A stretch of DNA of 64,000 bases, from the NCBI GenBank assembly GCA_031271045.1, contig JAISWO010000036.1, positions 1 to 64,000 of the forward strand, read 5' to 3'. Positions within the stretch are counted from its first letter, which is position 1; every line of letters begins with the position of its first letter. Under the pieces are notes generated by a model. That model made no database searches. It had not been told where the DNA came from and saw only the letters and a program-made list of their open reading frames with translations. Shown here in pieces: positions 35,018 through 44,689 of the stretch. The position numbers and the translations under genes were made by a program. Source of the DNA: Tannerellaceae bacterium. Its GTDB lineage: Bacteria > Bacteroidota > Bacteroidia > Bacteroidales > Tannerellaceae.

Positions 35018-36277
35018 GTGAAAGTTCTTCTTCTGAATACGTTTGAGCAAACCGGTGGCGCTGCCGTAGCGACTAATCGTTTGCTGTCTGCTCTGAGAAA
35101 AGAGAACGTTGAAGCCTGCATGTTAGTGAGGGATAAAGACACCAAAAACCCATACGTCGTTTCTGTGAACACCTCATGGATTAGACAGAAAATAAATTTC
35201 ATTCGCTTTCTTTGGGAACGTCTTATTATATTTCTTTGTAACAACTATGATCGGGAAACTGTTTTCCAGCTTTCTATTGCCAATACAGGAACAGACATAA
35301 GCAGGCATCCTTTAGTAAAAGAAGCGGATATTATTCATTTGAGCTGGATAAATCAGGGCTTTTTATCCTTGAAAGACATCAAGAAACTAACCCAATTGGG
35401 TAAACCGGTTGTTTGGACAATGCACGATATGTGGCCTTGTACGGGGGGCTGTCATTACCCAGGAGACTGTAAGCGCTACGAAGATAAATGTCATTGCTGT
35501 TTCTTGCTTTCTTCTGCCGGCAAAAATGATTTGTCATTTCGAATATTCTCTCAGAAAGAAAAAATCATAAAAAAAGCAGATCTCACATTCGCAGGATGCA
35601 GCAACTGGATTACCCAACAAGCACAGAAAAGCGCGTTATTGAGAAATAAACAAATATGTAATATACCCAATCCAATAAACACCGCGGTTTTTTCTCCTGC
35701 AACGGACAAATTATTCCTGAGAAAAACCTTCGGATTGCCGGACGATAAACAATTACTTCTTTTCGGAGCTCTCTCTCTTTCTGATAAGAGAAAAGGTATT
35801 GACTATCTGATAGAGGCCATCCGGCTTATTCCCCAAAAAGAGAATATGGCGATTGTTGTATTTGGGCAAGCCAAAGAAGAAATAAAGAATATGTTTCAGA
35901 TTCCGGTTTATTCTATGGGCTATTTAAGAAATGAAAAACGAATAGCTGAGTTATACAATACGGTGGATGTTTTTGTAACGCCTTCGCTGGAGGACAATCT
36001 GCCGAATACAATTATGGAAGCAATGGCTTGTGGAACCCCTTGTGTAGGATTTAATGTGGGTGGAATACCGGAAATGATTGATCATAAGATAACAGGATAT
36101 TTGGCAACATATAAAGATGTGGAAGATTTGGCCAATGGGATTCAGTGGGTGTTGGGGAATAAAAATTCCGCCAATTTGTCGGAAGCCTGTCTGAAAAAGG
36201 TACAGGAGAATTATGCAGAATCTATTGTTGCTTTGAAATATGTAGAATTGTATCAGAATTTATTATCGAATAATTAA
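35018..36277 (+). CDS. Glycosyltransferase, GT4 family
   Basis: GTG 35018 starts a 419-residue enzyme beginning KVLLLNTFEQTGGAAVATNR. The GT4 landmarks are TMHDMWPCTGGCHYPGDCKR near residues 138-157 (a Cys-rich loop seen in a subset of GT4 enzymes), IPNPINTAVFSP near 220, LLLFGALSLSDKRKGIDYLI near 246, and VTPSLEDNLPNTIMEAMACG near 320 for donor binding. The Cys cluster (CTGGCHYPGDCKRYEDKCHC) could bind a metal. It is AT-richer than the two genes before it, beginning a second AT-rich stretch to about 37.2 kb. Confidence 0.87.
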   Translation: MKVLLLNTFEQTGGAAVATNRLLSALRKENVEACMLVRDKDTKNPYVVSVNTSWIRQKINFIRFLWERLIIFLCNNYDRETVFQLSIANTGTDISRHPLVKEADIIHLSWINQGFLSLKDIKKLTQLGKPVVWTMHDMWPCTGGCHYPGDCKRYEDKCHCCFLLSSAGKNDLSFRIFSQKEKIIKKADLTFAGCSNWITQQAQKSALLRNKQICNIPNPINTAVFSPATDKLFLRKTFGLPDDKQLLLFGALSLSDKRKGIDYLIEAIRLIPQKENMAIVVFGQAKEEIKNMFQIPVYSMGYLRNEKRIAELYNTVDVFVTPSLEDNLPNTIMEAMACGTPCVGFNVGGIPEMIDHKITGYLATYKDVEDLANGIQWVLGNKNSANLSEACLKKVQENYAESIVALKYVELYQNLLSNN

Positions 36278-36289
36278 TTGATTAACTCA

Positions 36290-37234
36290 ATGAACATCCC
36301 TGTTATTATTGTCCATAAAGGCAATTCTTTTTATCTCTCGCCCGTATTAGAGCAAATAAGATTATTCAATCCGGAAAACGCTATCTACTTAATCAGCGAT
36401 ATATCTAAACAGAAATATCCATTTGTGAATTATTGCAATATAGAAGATTATATGGATCGGGCCAATGAGTTTGAAAAGAGATATGTCCATTTGTCTTCTA
36501 ATCCGTATTTTTATGAATTAATATGTTTTCAAAGATGGTTTATCATACTTGATTTTGTCATTCAGCACCGGATTGAGCATTTTCTTTGTATGGATTCGGA
36601 CGTCTTGTTATATTGCCGCATTGATGATACGTTGAATAAACATATTGGCTGTGACTTTACTATATGTGATAAAACGGGGCCAGGCTGTTCGTTGTTTAAT
36701 GTTGATTCGTTGAAGAAATTCTGTGATTACATAAGTGATTTATATAGTGAGAAAACAAAAAGTAGATTATTTGATTTTTACCAATCGTTTATTGACAAAA
36801 AATCACTTGGCGGGTTTTGTGATATGATTGCTTTTACATGGTATCAAAATGATACGGAATCTTTAAAAATTATTGATATTTCTATTCCTGAAAATGGCGC
36901 CTGTTTTGATGCCTGTCTTACGGCTTCTTCCGGTTTTGAATTTGCTTCCGGGCTTAAGAAGATCTATTGGAAAGATAATCTTCCATACGGAAAATTGTTG
37001 TCGGACGGTTCTTTGGTACGCTTCTATTGCCTCCATTTTCAGGGAAGGACAAAATATTCTATTTATAAATATGCTTTGGATAAAAACAAAGTGCACCGGA
37101 CAGATGTAGCTTATACGCTGAAGTGGATGTTTTCGAAGGCCATATTAATCGCCAGGTTGCAAGGGATTAAAAAAGCCATAAAGAATCCACAAATACTTGC
37201 CAACTTCATCAAAAAGAAATTCTTCAACAAATGA
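36290..37234 (+). CDS. Putative glycosyltransferase with DxD motif
   Basis: ATG 36290 is preferred to the TTG at 36278, because NIPVIIVHKGNSFYLSPVLE is a natural start strand. The 314-residue protein has HFLCMDSDVLLYC near residues 96-108, a DSD metal site of GT-A enzymes, and CDKTGPGCSLFN. GGFCDMIAFTWY near 165 and LHFQGRTKYSIYKY near 247 complete a plan seen in unclassified capsule transferases. I cannot place it in a numbered GT family with certainty. It ends within the start of the next GT2 gene (ATGA). Confidence 0.7.
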   Translation: MNIPVIIVHKGNSFYLSPVLEQIRLFNPENAIYLISDISKQKYPFVNYCNIEDYMDRANEFEKRYVHLSSNPYFYELICFQRWFIILDFVIQHRIEHFLCMDSDVLLYCRIDDTLNKHIGCDFTICDKTGPGCSLFNVDSLKKFCDYISDLYSEKTKSRLFDFYQSFIDKKSLGGFCDMIAFTWYQNDTESLKIIDISIPENGACFDACLTASSGFEFASGLKKIYWKDNLPYGKLLSDGSLVRFYCLHFQGRTKYSIYKYALDKNKVHRTDVAYTLKWMFSKAILIARLQGIKKAIKNPQILANFIKKKFFNK

Positions 37235-37986
37235 AGCCTCCTGTTTTCTCTATCATCACTGTCACGTACAATGCCGCTCATTGTTTGGAGGAGACAATTT
37301 CAAGTGTCTTGAAACAAACGCATCCGCAGATTGAATACTTGATTATCGACGGCGCTTCAACGGATGGTACAGTGGATATTATCAGGCAGTACGAAGACAG
37401 GATCTCTTTGTGGGTAAGCGAAGCGGACAAGGGTTTGTATGATGCGATGAATAAAGGACTTCAAAAGGCAACGGGCGACTATGTCTGGTTTCTGAATGCA
37501 GGGGACAGGCTTTATTCGGCAGATACGGTGAGGCAAATTTCTTTGTTGCAAAAAAGCGCAGCCTTGCCCGACATTATATATGGCGAAACGGCTCTGATGA
37601 ATGAGAAAGGCGAGGCCTTAGGATTGAGAAGGCTCAAAGCTCCTGAGGTATTGACATGGAAGAGTTTCCGGATGGGAATGAAGGTGTGCCACCAGTCCTT
37701 TATTGTGAAACGGACGGTGGCTCCGCTTTTTGATTTGCAATACCGGTATTCGTCCGACTTTGACTGGTGTATCCGGTGCATGAAAAAGGCGGGAACGATT
37801 TTCAATACACACTTGATTCTCTCTGATTTTTTAGATGGAGGCTTGAGTACGATACGAAGGAAAACTTCGTTAAAAGAACGATACCATATTATGTGCAAAT
37901 ACTATGGCGCGACTTCCACAACGTTGTTGCATCTTTGGTTTGCCATCCGGTTTTATTCGGCTAAGTGGTTCGCAGGAAGAGTTTGA
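37231..37986 (+). CDS. Glycosyltransferase family 2 (WcaA-like)
   Basis: The 251-residue enzyme begins KPPVFSIITVTYNAAHCLEE and has YLIIDGASTDGTVDIIRQYE near residues 36-55. WVSEADKGLYDAMNKGLQKA near 61-80 and FLNAGDRLYS near 91-100 follow: the D-x-G-x-Y-D-A-M-N-K pattern is a strong mark of one GT2 group in colanic-acid and O-antigen loci. MGMKVCHQSFIVKR near 150 completes the acceptor side. It starts by ATGA overlap with the preceding gene, so this pair is coupled. Sugar specificity unknown. Confidence 0.88.
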   Translation: MKPPVFSIITVTYNAAHCLEETISSVLKQTHPQIEYLIIDGASTDGTVDIIRQYEDRISLWVSEADKGLYDAMNKGLQKATGDYVWFLNAGDRLYSADTVRQISLLQKSAALPDIIYGETALMNEKGEALGLRRLKAPEVLTWKSFRMGMKVCHQSFIVKRTVAPLFDLQYRYSSDFDWCIRCMKKAGTIFNTHLILSDFLDGGLSTIRRKTSLKERYHIMCKYYGATSTTLLHLWFAIRFYSAKWFAGRV

Positions 37987-38009
37987 TAATTTTTTAATTG
38001 TAATGATAT

Positions 38010-40538
38010 ATGCAAAATCTCATACAGAAAACAGGTAAACATATCGCGGCTATCGCCTTATTCCTGGGTTTGGTAATGGTTTATTTCGCTCCTGCCGTGT
38101 TTGAAGGTAAGACGATCGTACAAGTAGATAACATCAAGGCAACGGGAATGGGCGGAAGCCAGGTACAGAAATATGCCGACACGGCCGAACAGGGCGAGTT
38201 CAGCGTTTGGTCGGACGCCATGTTTTCGGGAATGCCTTACGGTCCCGGCTATGGGAGTCCGGCTCCGGAACTGCCCTCCTATGGCGTCATTGACAGTTGG
38301 TTGAAAATGCCGGGCTACACACATGCGGCTATGGTATTCACCGGCCTGGTGTGCTTTTATATTCTCATGTGCGTATTGGGCGTCAACTGGTGGCTGGCCA
38401 TTGCCGGGGCGATTGCCTTTGCCTTTGCTTCCTACAATATTATTATTATCGAAGCCGGACATATTGTGAAGGCTTATGTGATCGGTTATATGCCGTTGAC
38501 TCTGGCGGGGATGGCGCTCCTGTTCAGGCGAAAGTACCTGTGGGGAGGGGTTCTGTTCCTTCTGGGAGTCGCTTTTTCGCTTGCGAACGGGCATATACAG
38601 ATCACGTACTATTTAGTTCTGCTTTGCCTGTTTATTTATGCAGGTTATGCCTTTCATAAGATCATCAAAGAAAAAGCATACGGAGAGTGCTTGCGGTCAT
38701 CGCTCATTATGTTGGCCTGCGTCATTCTGGCCGTGATGCCGAATGCGAAGGGGATGTACGCCAATTGGGAGTTGGGGCAGCACTCCATCCGGGGACAATC
38801 CGAACTCACCCCCCAAGCCGATGAAAACGGACAGGTAGAGAAAGCATCCACCGGTCTGGATAAAGATTATGCCTTCGAATGGAGCTATGGATGGAAAGAA
38901 CTGCTTACCGTAATGATTCCCAATGTATACGGAGGTAGCTCCGCGGGAGCATTGGGTAGTTCTTCCGAGCTTTACAAGGAGTTGAAACAGCATAATGCCC
39001 AGGTTGGAATAAAGGGAGTACGGACATACACCTATTGGGGGGACAAAACATTTACGTCCGGCCCCGTGTATTTCGGCGCCCTTGTCTGTTTCCTGTTTAT
39101 TTTGGGAATGTTTGTGATCCGGAGTTCCATGAAATGGTGGTTGCTGGGGGGAGGAGTGTTCCTGACGTTCCTGGCTTTGGGGCGTAACTTCGATGCTTTC
39201 AACGACATTATGTTCCACTACCTGCCTTTATACAATAAGTTCCGGACCGTAGAGATGGCTTTAGTCATTCCCGGTCTGGTATTTCCGGTTGTCGCTATTT
39301 GGGGATTACGCCGGATTCTGGCCGGGGAGGTAGAAGAAGAGCAATTGAAGAAAGGCTTCAACTGGTCGCTGGGAATTAGTGGAGGAATTTGTCTGCTTAT
39401 CTGGTTGCTTCCTTCGATGTTCCTTGATTTTCGTTCTTCCTACGATGCTCAGTTTGTGAGCCAGGTACCGGAATGGTATTACAATGCGTTACTTATCGAC
39501 CGGGCATCGCTGGCTTCTTCGGACGCCTTTCGTTCCCTGATCTTTATTTTGTTGGGAGCCGGGTTGATTTTTTGGTTCCGGAGATCAAAGAACAAAAAAA
39601 CCGCGGCAACCATCGTAAGCGCCGGAATCGCCATCCTGATATTGGCAGACCTCTGGAGCATAGACCGCCGCTATATCAACGACGATAGTTATACCCGCGA
39701 AAAGCCGAACGAAACCTATAAAGAAAGCCTTGCCGACGAAGAAATACTGAAAGATACCGACTCCTTCCGTGTATTGGGACTGGACAACCCGTGGCAGAAT
39801 ACGGATGTCTCTTATTTTCACCATTCGATCGGTGGGTATCATGCCGTAAAGCTGCGCCGGTATCAGGAGTTGATCGAACACAGGCTGAACAAGGAATATC
39901 AGCAAATTGCCAATGCCTTTCAGGATGCGCACGCGTTTGAAGACCTCTATCCGGCACTGGCAGAGTCTCCCTCGCTGAACATGCTGAACACGCGCTACAT
40001 TATATATAATGCAGAACAGCCTCCGTTGAGGAATCCGTTTGCCTTCGGGAATTGCTGGTTCGTCGAAGGAATTGAGATTGCCGAAAATGCAGACGCCGAA
40101 ATGGCTGCCCTGGAAACAATCCATCCGCTGGAGGCGGCCGTTATTGACCGGCGTTTTGCCCTGGAGCTGGAAGGATTTACCCCGCAGCAGGATTCGACGG
40201 CCACGATTGTGCTGGAGAATTACCGCCCCAATCGTCTTACCTATAAAACGAAGGCTTCCGTCGAGCAATTGGCCGTCTTCTCCGAAATATATTATCAGCC
40301 GGGCTGGAAGGTAACGATCGACGGACAAGCGGCATCGCATTTCCGTGCAGACTGGATCTTGCGGGCTATGCGCGTACCGGCCGGCGAACATACGATCGTC
40401 TTTGAGTTCTTGCCCGACCGGTATATTGCCGCAGCTTATGTTTCATCTTTCAGTTCTTTCCTGATTTTGTTGTTGCTCATCGGAGTGGCCGGATGGAAAT
40501 GTTGGGGAATCTTATGGAAAAGAAATACTCCGTTATAA
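38010..40538 (+). CDS. YfhO-family integral membrane protein
   Basis: The 842-residue protein starts with a membrane span (HIAAIALFLGLVMVYFAPAV), then a large loop with FSVWSDAMFSGMPYGPGYGS. It has about ten further spans to residue 550 and a C-terminal periplasmic beta-rich domain ending in another span. YfhO proteins are GT-C-like; in Bacillus a YfhO homologue decorates teichoic acids with sugar. Acidic loop residues (VQVDNIKATGMGGSQVQKY) lie where GT-C catalytic Asp residues sit. A role in glycosylating the exported polymer, or another envelope glycan, is inferred. The next gene overlaps its end by 25 bp. Confidence 0.85.
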   Translation: MQNLIQKTGKHIAAIALFLGLVMVYFAPAVFEGKTIVQVDNIKATGMGGSQVQKYADTAEQGEFSVWSDAMFSGMPYGPGYGSPAPELPSYGVIDSWLKMPGYTHAAMVFTGLVCFYILMCVLGVNWWLAIAGAIAFAFASYNIIIIEAGHIVKAYVIGYMPLTLAGMALLFRRKYLWGGVLFLLGVAFSLANGHIQITYYLVLLCLFIYAGYAFHKIIKEKAYGECLRSSLIMLACVILAVMPNAKGMYANWELGQHSIRGQSELTPQADENGQVEKASTGLDKDYAFEWSYGWKELLTVMIPNVYGGSSAGALGSSSELYKELKQHNAQVGIKGVRTYTYWGDKTFTSGPVYFGALVCFLFILGMFVIRSSMKWWLLGGGVFLTFLALGRNFDAFNDIMFHYLPLYNKFRTVEMALVIPGLVFPVVAIWGLRRILAGEVEEEQLKKGFNWSLGISGGICLLIWLLPSMFLDFRSSYDAQFVSQVPEWYYNALLIDRASLASSDAFRSLIFILLGAGLIFWFRRSKNKKTAATIVSAGIAILILADLWSIDRRYINDDSYTREKPNETYKESLADEEILKDTDSFRVLGLDNPWQNTDVSYFHHSIGGYHAVKLRRYQELIEHRLNKEYQQIANAFQDAHAFEDLYPALAESPSLNMLNTRYIIYNAEQPPLRNPFAFGNCWFVEGIEIAENADAEMAALETIHPLEAAVIDRRFALELEGFTPQQDSTATIVLENYRPNRLTYKTKASVEQLAVFSEIYYQPGWKVTIDGQAASHFRADWILRAMRVPAGEHTIVFEFLPDRYIAAAYVSSFSSFLILLLLIGVAGWKCWGILWKRNTPL

Positions 40539-41518
40539 TACCCGTCTATAATCGACCGGCAGAGGTTGGCGAACTGTTGGATAGCTTGACGCATCAAACC
40601 TGCAAGGACTTTGAAGTAGTGATTGTAGAAGACGGCTCAACGCTCCGTTGCGACGAGGTGGTCCGGAAATACGATGCTTTGCTGAGCGTCCGTTACTTCT
40701 TTAAACCCAATTCGGGACGTAGCCTGACGCGGAACTACGGTATGGAGCGCGCCCAAGGGGATTACTTCTTGTTTTTCGATTCGGATTGCATCCTGCCGGA
40801 AGATTATTTTCAGAAAGTAAGCGCCTGTCTGGAAGAAACAAAAGCCGACTGCTTCGGCGGGCCGGACAAAGCGCATGTTTCTTTTTCGCGGATGCAAAAA
40901 GCGGTGAGTCATTCCATGACGTCGTTCCTGACCACCGGTGGCATCCGGGGCGGCAAGAAAGGTCTGGAGAAGTTTGTCCCCCGTACATTCAATATGGGAT
41001 TCTCGCGCCGGGTCTACCACACAGTCGGGGGCTTTAAAGATATGTTCGGCGAAGATATTGACCTGAGCACCCGCATACGGAAAGCCGGCTTTTCGGTGAG
41101 ATTGTTCCCCGACGCCTATGTATATCACAAACGACGCATCAACCTGAAGTCTTTTTACCGGCAGGTCTATGTCTTTGGCATGGCGCGGATCGGATTGTAT
41201 CAACTGCATCCTGAGTCATTGAAGTTGGTTCATTGGTTGCCGGCTTGTTTTGTCTTGGGATTGGCGTTCTTGTTCTTAACCTCTTTTATCTGTTTATGGG
41301 CGCTACTTCCGGCGGGCATCTATCTGTTTGCTTTGTTTGTTGAATCATGGATCGTGAACCGCGATCTGCCGATTGCCGGTCTTTCCGTGATAACCGGCCT
41401 CGTTCAATTGACCGGGTATGGAACCGGCTTTCTGAATGCGTTTGCGCGCAAAGTGATCTTAAAACAGCACATAGACCCGGAGGCCGAACTGAAGAAATAT
41501 TACAAAAAGAAATCATAA
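40514..41518 (+). CDS. Glycosyltransferase family 2 with C-terminal membrane spans
   Basis: ATG 40514 (MEKKYSVIIPVYNRPAEVGE) is the conserved GT2 start and overlaps the YfhO gene by 25 bp. The 334-residue protein has VIVEDGST near residues 36-43, FFDSDCILPEDYF near 87-99 with the DSD metal site, and GEDIDLSTRIRKAG near 178, a catalytic ED segment. Two to three hydrophobic spans lie around residues 235-300. Membrane-anchored GT2 proteins of this type often extend or anchor glycans. It is the last glycosyltransferase of the cluster; the GH2 gene follows 10 bp later. Confidence 0.87.
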   Translation: MEKKYSVIIPVYNRPAEVGELLDSLTHQTCKDFEVVIVEDGSTLRCDEVVRKYDALLSVRYFFKPNSGRSLTRNYGMERAQGDYFLFFDSDCILPEDYFQKVSACLEETKADCFGGPDKAHVSFSRMQKAVSHSMTSFLTTGGIRGGKKGLEKFVPRTFNMGFSRRVYHTVGGFKDMFGEDIDLSTRIRKAGFSVRLFPDAYVYHKRRINLKSFYRQVYVFGMARIGLYQLHPESLKLVHWLPACFVLGLAFLFLTSFICLWALLPAGIYLFALFVESWIVNRDLPIAGLSVITGLVQLTGYGTGFLNAFARKVILKQHIDPEAELKKYYKKKS

Positions 41519-41528
41519 CCACATTCAC

Positions 41529-43331
41529 ATGAAAAATCTAACTGTATTATTCTGTGCCTTAGCAACGGCAATAAACGTTCAGGCACAATGGAAACCGGCC
41601 GGAGACAAGATCAGAACGCCTTGGGCTGAGCAAGTGAATCCCACCCATGTATTACCGGAATATCCCCGCCCGTTGATCGAACGAAGCGAATGGAGAAACC
41701 TGAACGGCTTGTGGGAATATGCGATTGTCCCGCAAGGCGCCGCCGAACCGGCAAACTTTGAAGGGCAAATACTGGTGCCTTTTGCCATTGAGTCTTCCCT
41801 GTCGGGCGTGCAAAAGGAAGTAGGAGAGGCAAATGAACTTTGGTATAAGCGTGAGTTCAATATTCCTGCCAACTGGAAGAATAAACACATAAAACTGAAC
41901 TTCGGGGCAGTCGACTGGCGGGCGGATGTATTCATCAACGATGTACTGATCGGTTCGCACCAGGGAGGGTACACGCCGTTTTCGTTTGACATCACTCCCT
42001 TTCTGAGGGGGCAAAACAAATTGGCCGTCCGCGTGTGGGATCCTACTAACAAGGGCTACCAGCCGCGCGGCAAGCAGGTGATTGAGCCGGAAGGAATCTG
42101 GTATACGTCGGTTACAGGTATCTGGCAGACAGTCTGGATCGAACCAGTCGCAGCCAACCACATCACGGCGGTCAAGGCCATTCCCTGCATCGACAAAAAC
42201 CTTGTCTACGTGACCGTCTCCACAGTCTGTCAGACGACTGACATCGTAGAAGTCCGCCTGATAGATAAAGGGAAGGTGATTGCTTCCGCCAAAGGAGTGG
42301 CGGGAAAGGAACTCCGCCTGCCTGTTCCGGAGCCGACGCTCTGGAGCCCCGACAATCCCTATCTGTATGATATGAAGATCTCGCTCTCCAGTTCGGGAAA
42401 CGTGATCGACGAGGTGAAGTCGTACACGGCTCTCCGCAAAATATCCACGCAGCGGGATGCGAACGGATTGATGCGGATGCAGTTGAACAACAAAGACCTC
42501 TTCCATTACGGCCCGCTTGACCAGGGCTGGTGGCCGGACGGCCTCTACACCGCGCCAACCGACGAAGCGCTGGCCTTCGACATAAAGAAAACAAAGGAAT
42601 GGGGATTCAATATGATCCGCAAACATGTGAAGGTAGAGCCGGCCCGCTGGTATTATCATTGCGACCGTGAAGGCATTCTGGTATGGCAGGATATGCCCAG
42701 CGGAGACTTGGGCAATAGCTGGCAAGCGGAGACCTATAACGGGGGAACAGATAAGAAACGCTCGTCCGAATCGGTTGACAATTACTACCGGGAATGGAGG
42801 GAGATCATGGACTTGTGCATCTCGAATCCCTCGGTGGTCGTCTGGGTACCGTTCAATGAAGGATGGGGACAGTTCGATACTGGCAAGGTGGCGGAATGGA
42901 CTAAGTCATACGATCCTTCCCGTTTAGTGAATCCTGCCAGCGGAGGTAACCATCGTCCCGTAGGCGATATGCTGGATTTGCACAATTATCCGAATCCGAA
43001 GATGTATCTCTTCGATGCCGAACGCGTCAACGTATTGGGAGAGTATGGCGGGATCGGGCTACCGCTGGAAGAACATTTGTGGTGGCAGAAGCGCAACTGG
43101 GGTTATATCCAGTTTAAGAACGCCGATGAGGTAACGGCTCAGTATGTGAAGTATGCACAGGAATTGAAGGAGCTTGTCCGGAGAGGTTTCTCGGCAGCCG
43201 TTTATACGCAGACAACAGATGTGGAAGGCGAAGTAAACGGATTAATGACCTACGACCGCAAACGGGTAAAGATCAACGAAGCCGCCGTAAGCCGTGCTAA
43301 TCGCGAAGTGATCGGCGAATCAGGGAAATAG
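41529..43331 (+). CDS. Glycoside hydrolase family 2, secreted
   Basis: The 600-residue enzyme has a signal peptide (KNLTVLFCALATAINVQAQ). It has the GH2 plan: a jelly-roll sugar-binding domain (RSEWRNLNGLWEYAI near residue 52, then FGAVDWRADVFINDVLIGSH near 126), an Ig-like domain near 220-310 and a TIM-barrel catalytic domain. The acid/base Glu is in VPFNEGWGQFD (about E444) and the nucleophile Glu in VLGEYGGIG (about E505). GH2 includes beta-galactosidases, mannosidases and glucuronidases; which one cannot be read. Placement at the end of the glycan cluster, 10 bp after a GT2 gene, suggests trimming or turnover of a glycan. Confidence 0.92.
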   Translation: MKNLTVLFCALATAINVQAQWKPAGDKIRTPWAEQVNPTHVLPEYPRPLIERSEWRNLNGLWEYAIVPQGAAEPANFEGQILVPFAIESSLSGVQKEVGEANELWYKREFNIPANWKNKHIKLNFGAVDWRADVFINDVLIGSHQGGYTPFSFDITPFLRGQNKLAVRVWDPTNKGYQPRGKQVIEPEGIWYTSVTGIWQTVWIEPVAANHITAVKAIPCIDKNLVYVTVSTVCQTTDIVEVRLIDKGKVIASAKGVAGKELRLPVPEPTLWSPDNPYLYDMKISLSSSGNVIDEVKSYTALRKISTQRDANGLMRMQLNNKDLFHYGPLDQGWWPDGLYTAPTDEALAFDIKKTKEWGFNMIRKHVKVEPARWYYHCDREGILVWQDMPSGDLGNSWQAETYNGGTDKKRSSESVDNYYREWREIMDLCISNPSVVVWVPFNEGWGQFDTGKVAEWTKSYDPSRLVNPASGGNHRPVGDMLDLHNYPNPKMYLFDAERVNVLGEYGGIGLPLEEHLWWQKRNWGYIQFKNADEVTAQYVKYAQELKELVRRGFSAAVYTQTTDVEGEVNGLMTYDRKRVKINEAAVSRANREVIGESGK

Positions 43332-43404
43332 CTTTCTCCTGCTGCCCACAGGACCATTTGTCTGCGACGACGGACGGCGGTCAAAACAGAAAAGGATAAA
43401 GGAT

Positions 43405-43432
43405 AAGGGTGGAATCAATAGATTCCGCCCTT
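43405..43432. terminator. Bidirectional terminator between GH2 and TPR genes
   Basis: AAGGGTGGAATC-aata-GATTCCGCCCTT forms a 12-bp stem with one G-U pair on either strand. It lies between convergent genes and overlaps the last codons and stop of the TPR gene. T-rich sequence follows on the minus strand (ATCCTTTATCCTTTTC), and a weaker ATATATTT follows on the plus strand. Confidence 0.65.
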
Positions 43433-44368
43433 ATATATTTCGTTGAAGTTGGTTGGTTTCGTTTCCGGGGCGGTTGTCTCTTTTTCGGCAGCATCCAGTT
43501 CATTGGCCCGGCTGTCATCTTCGAGGGCGGCTTTTTCATCGCCTTTCAATCGCTTCGCCATTGCCCGGCCGCGATAGGCTTGGGCAAGATCCGGGTTCAG
43601 TTCCAGAAGTTCGTCGAAGAGAGCGATGGCGGCGTCGGGCTTCTCGGCTTTTATCAACAGGAGAGCGCTGGCCAGCGAGGCGTCTTCGTTGAAAGGATTC
43701 AAGTGTACGACCTTATTGTAATCGTCGGCGGCCGCGGCCATATCGCCTAAATGTTCGCGTATGCGTCCTCGCAGCAAGTATGCGGCTTCATCTTCGGGCA
43801 AGAGGGCGATCAGCGTTCCGGCGTCGAGCAGGGCTTTTTCAGCCTGATGGGCTTCGAATAGAATTTCGCCGCGCAGCAGATAGGCATCGGCGTAGTCGTC
43901 TTTGAGGGTGATGGCCTGCGTCAGGTCGGCAATGGCGCCGTCCGGATCTTTGCAGTTACGTTTGGCGCGGCCCATCAGGAACCAGGCGGCGGGCTGTGCG
44001 GCGTCTATTGCGATCACGCGCAGACATTCGTCGATGGCTTCCTGTTCGCGTGCCATCTGGAAAAAGAGGCTGGCGCGCATCAGTCGCATGGGTATGTCGT
44101 CCGGTTCCGATTCCACGAAGCGAGCGATCACCCGCAACGCCTCGTCTGTTTCGTTCAGGGAGGCATAGGCGGCAGCCAGGAACTGCAAGACTTCTTTGTC
44201 TTCTTTGATTTTCAATGCTTCTTCGTAGCATTTAACGGCATACCGGACCTGTCCTATCCGCATGGCACGCAAGCCATCGTATTTGAAGACATCGAAGTCT
44301 TTCTGTTCTTTCTTAGTCTGGGCGGCGGTGCCGGAGGACGAGAATAATGATTTTAAAAAATTTCCCAT
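43415..44368 (-). CDS. Tetratricopeptide-repeat protein
   Basis: The 317-residue soluble protein contains about seven TPR motifs of 34 residues, for example VRYAVKCYEEALKIKEDKEV near residues 41-60, AWFLMGRAKRNCKDPDGAIA near 140 and AYRGRAMAKRLKGDEKAALE near 265. The tail is Lys/Glu/Thr rich. No signal peptide is present, so it probably acts as a cytoplasmic or membrane-associated protein scaffold. The partner is unknown. Its 3' end overlaps the bidirectional terminator hairpin. Divergent from the threonine operon, with a 382-bp region between them. Confidence 0.88.
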   Translation of the reverse strand: MGNFLKSLFSSSGTAAQTKKEQKDFDVFKYDGLRAMRIGQVRYAVKCYEEALKIKEDKEVLQFLAAAYASLNETDEALRVIARFVESEPDDIPMRLMRASLFFQMAREQEAIDECLRVIAIDAAQPAAWFLMGRAKRNCKDPDGAIADLTQAITLKDDYADAYLLRGEILFEAHQAEKALLDAGTLIALLPEDEAAYLLRGRIREHLGDMAAAADDYNKVVHLNPFNEDASLASALLLIKAEKPDAAIALFDELLELNPDLAQAYRGRAMAKRLKGDEKAALEDDSRANELDAAEKETTAPETKPTNFNEIYKGGIY

Positions 44369-44642
44369 ATAAAAGTATCAAATAAATTTAGTGCGTAAAT
44401 ATAGCATATTAGCCATTACGTACTCCTTTCTCTTTGCTCTTTTTTGGCTCTATGACGAATGGAGCGAGCAAACAATATCATCCGCTTGGGAGGATGCTTG
44501 CGTTTTGAGCCGGTTGGATACGCGATTTTGTTTGCTGTTGCCTGAGCGGAAAATATTGTGTAATATTGTGCCGTCAAAAAAAAGGAATACGACTATCCGA
44601 ATGATTCGAACAGGATTTGCATATCACACATGGGCATTGACT

Positions 44643-44687
44643 ATGACCACCCCCTGGGGGGGAGGAACAATCATCAGGCAATCATAA
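44643..44687 (+). CDS. Possible thr-operon leader peptide
   Basis: ATG 44643 opens a 14-codon frame reading MTTPWGGGTIIRQS, ending 63 bp before thrA. Thr-Thr and Thr-Ile-Ile runs are what a leader peptide sensing threonine and isoleucine charge would carry, as thrL does in enteric bacteria. An in-frame ATG at 44601 would give 28 codons with six Thr and three Ile. A hairpin (44690-44713) follows directly. The call is inference: the T-run after the hairpin is delayed, so termination there is not certain. Confidence 0.4.
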   Translation: MTTPWGGGTIIRQS

Positions 44688-44689
44688 AC

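Noticed and set aside
44391-44642. 98-codon frame upstream of thrA as a gene
   Set aside because: Only its 3' end, the Thr/Ile-rich portion, is interesting; the rest has no protein-like signature and crosses the likely promoter region of the divergent TPR gene.
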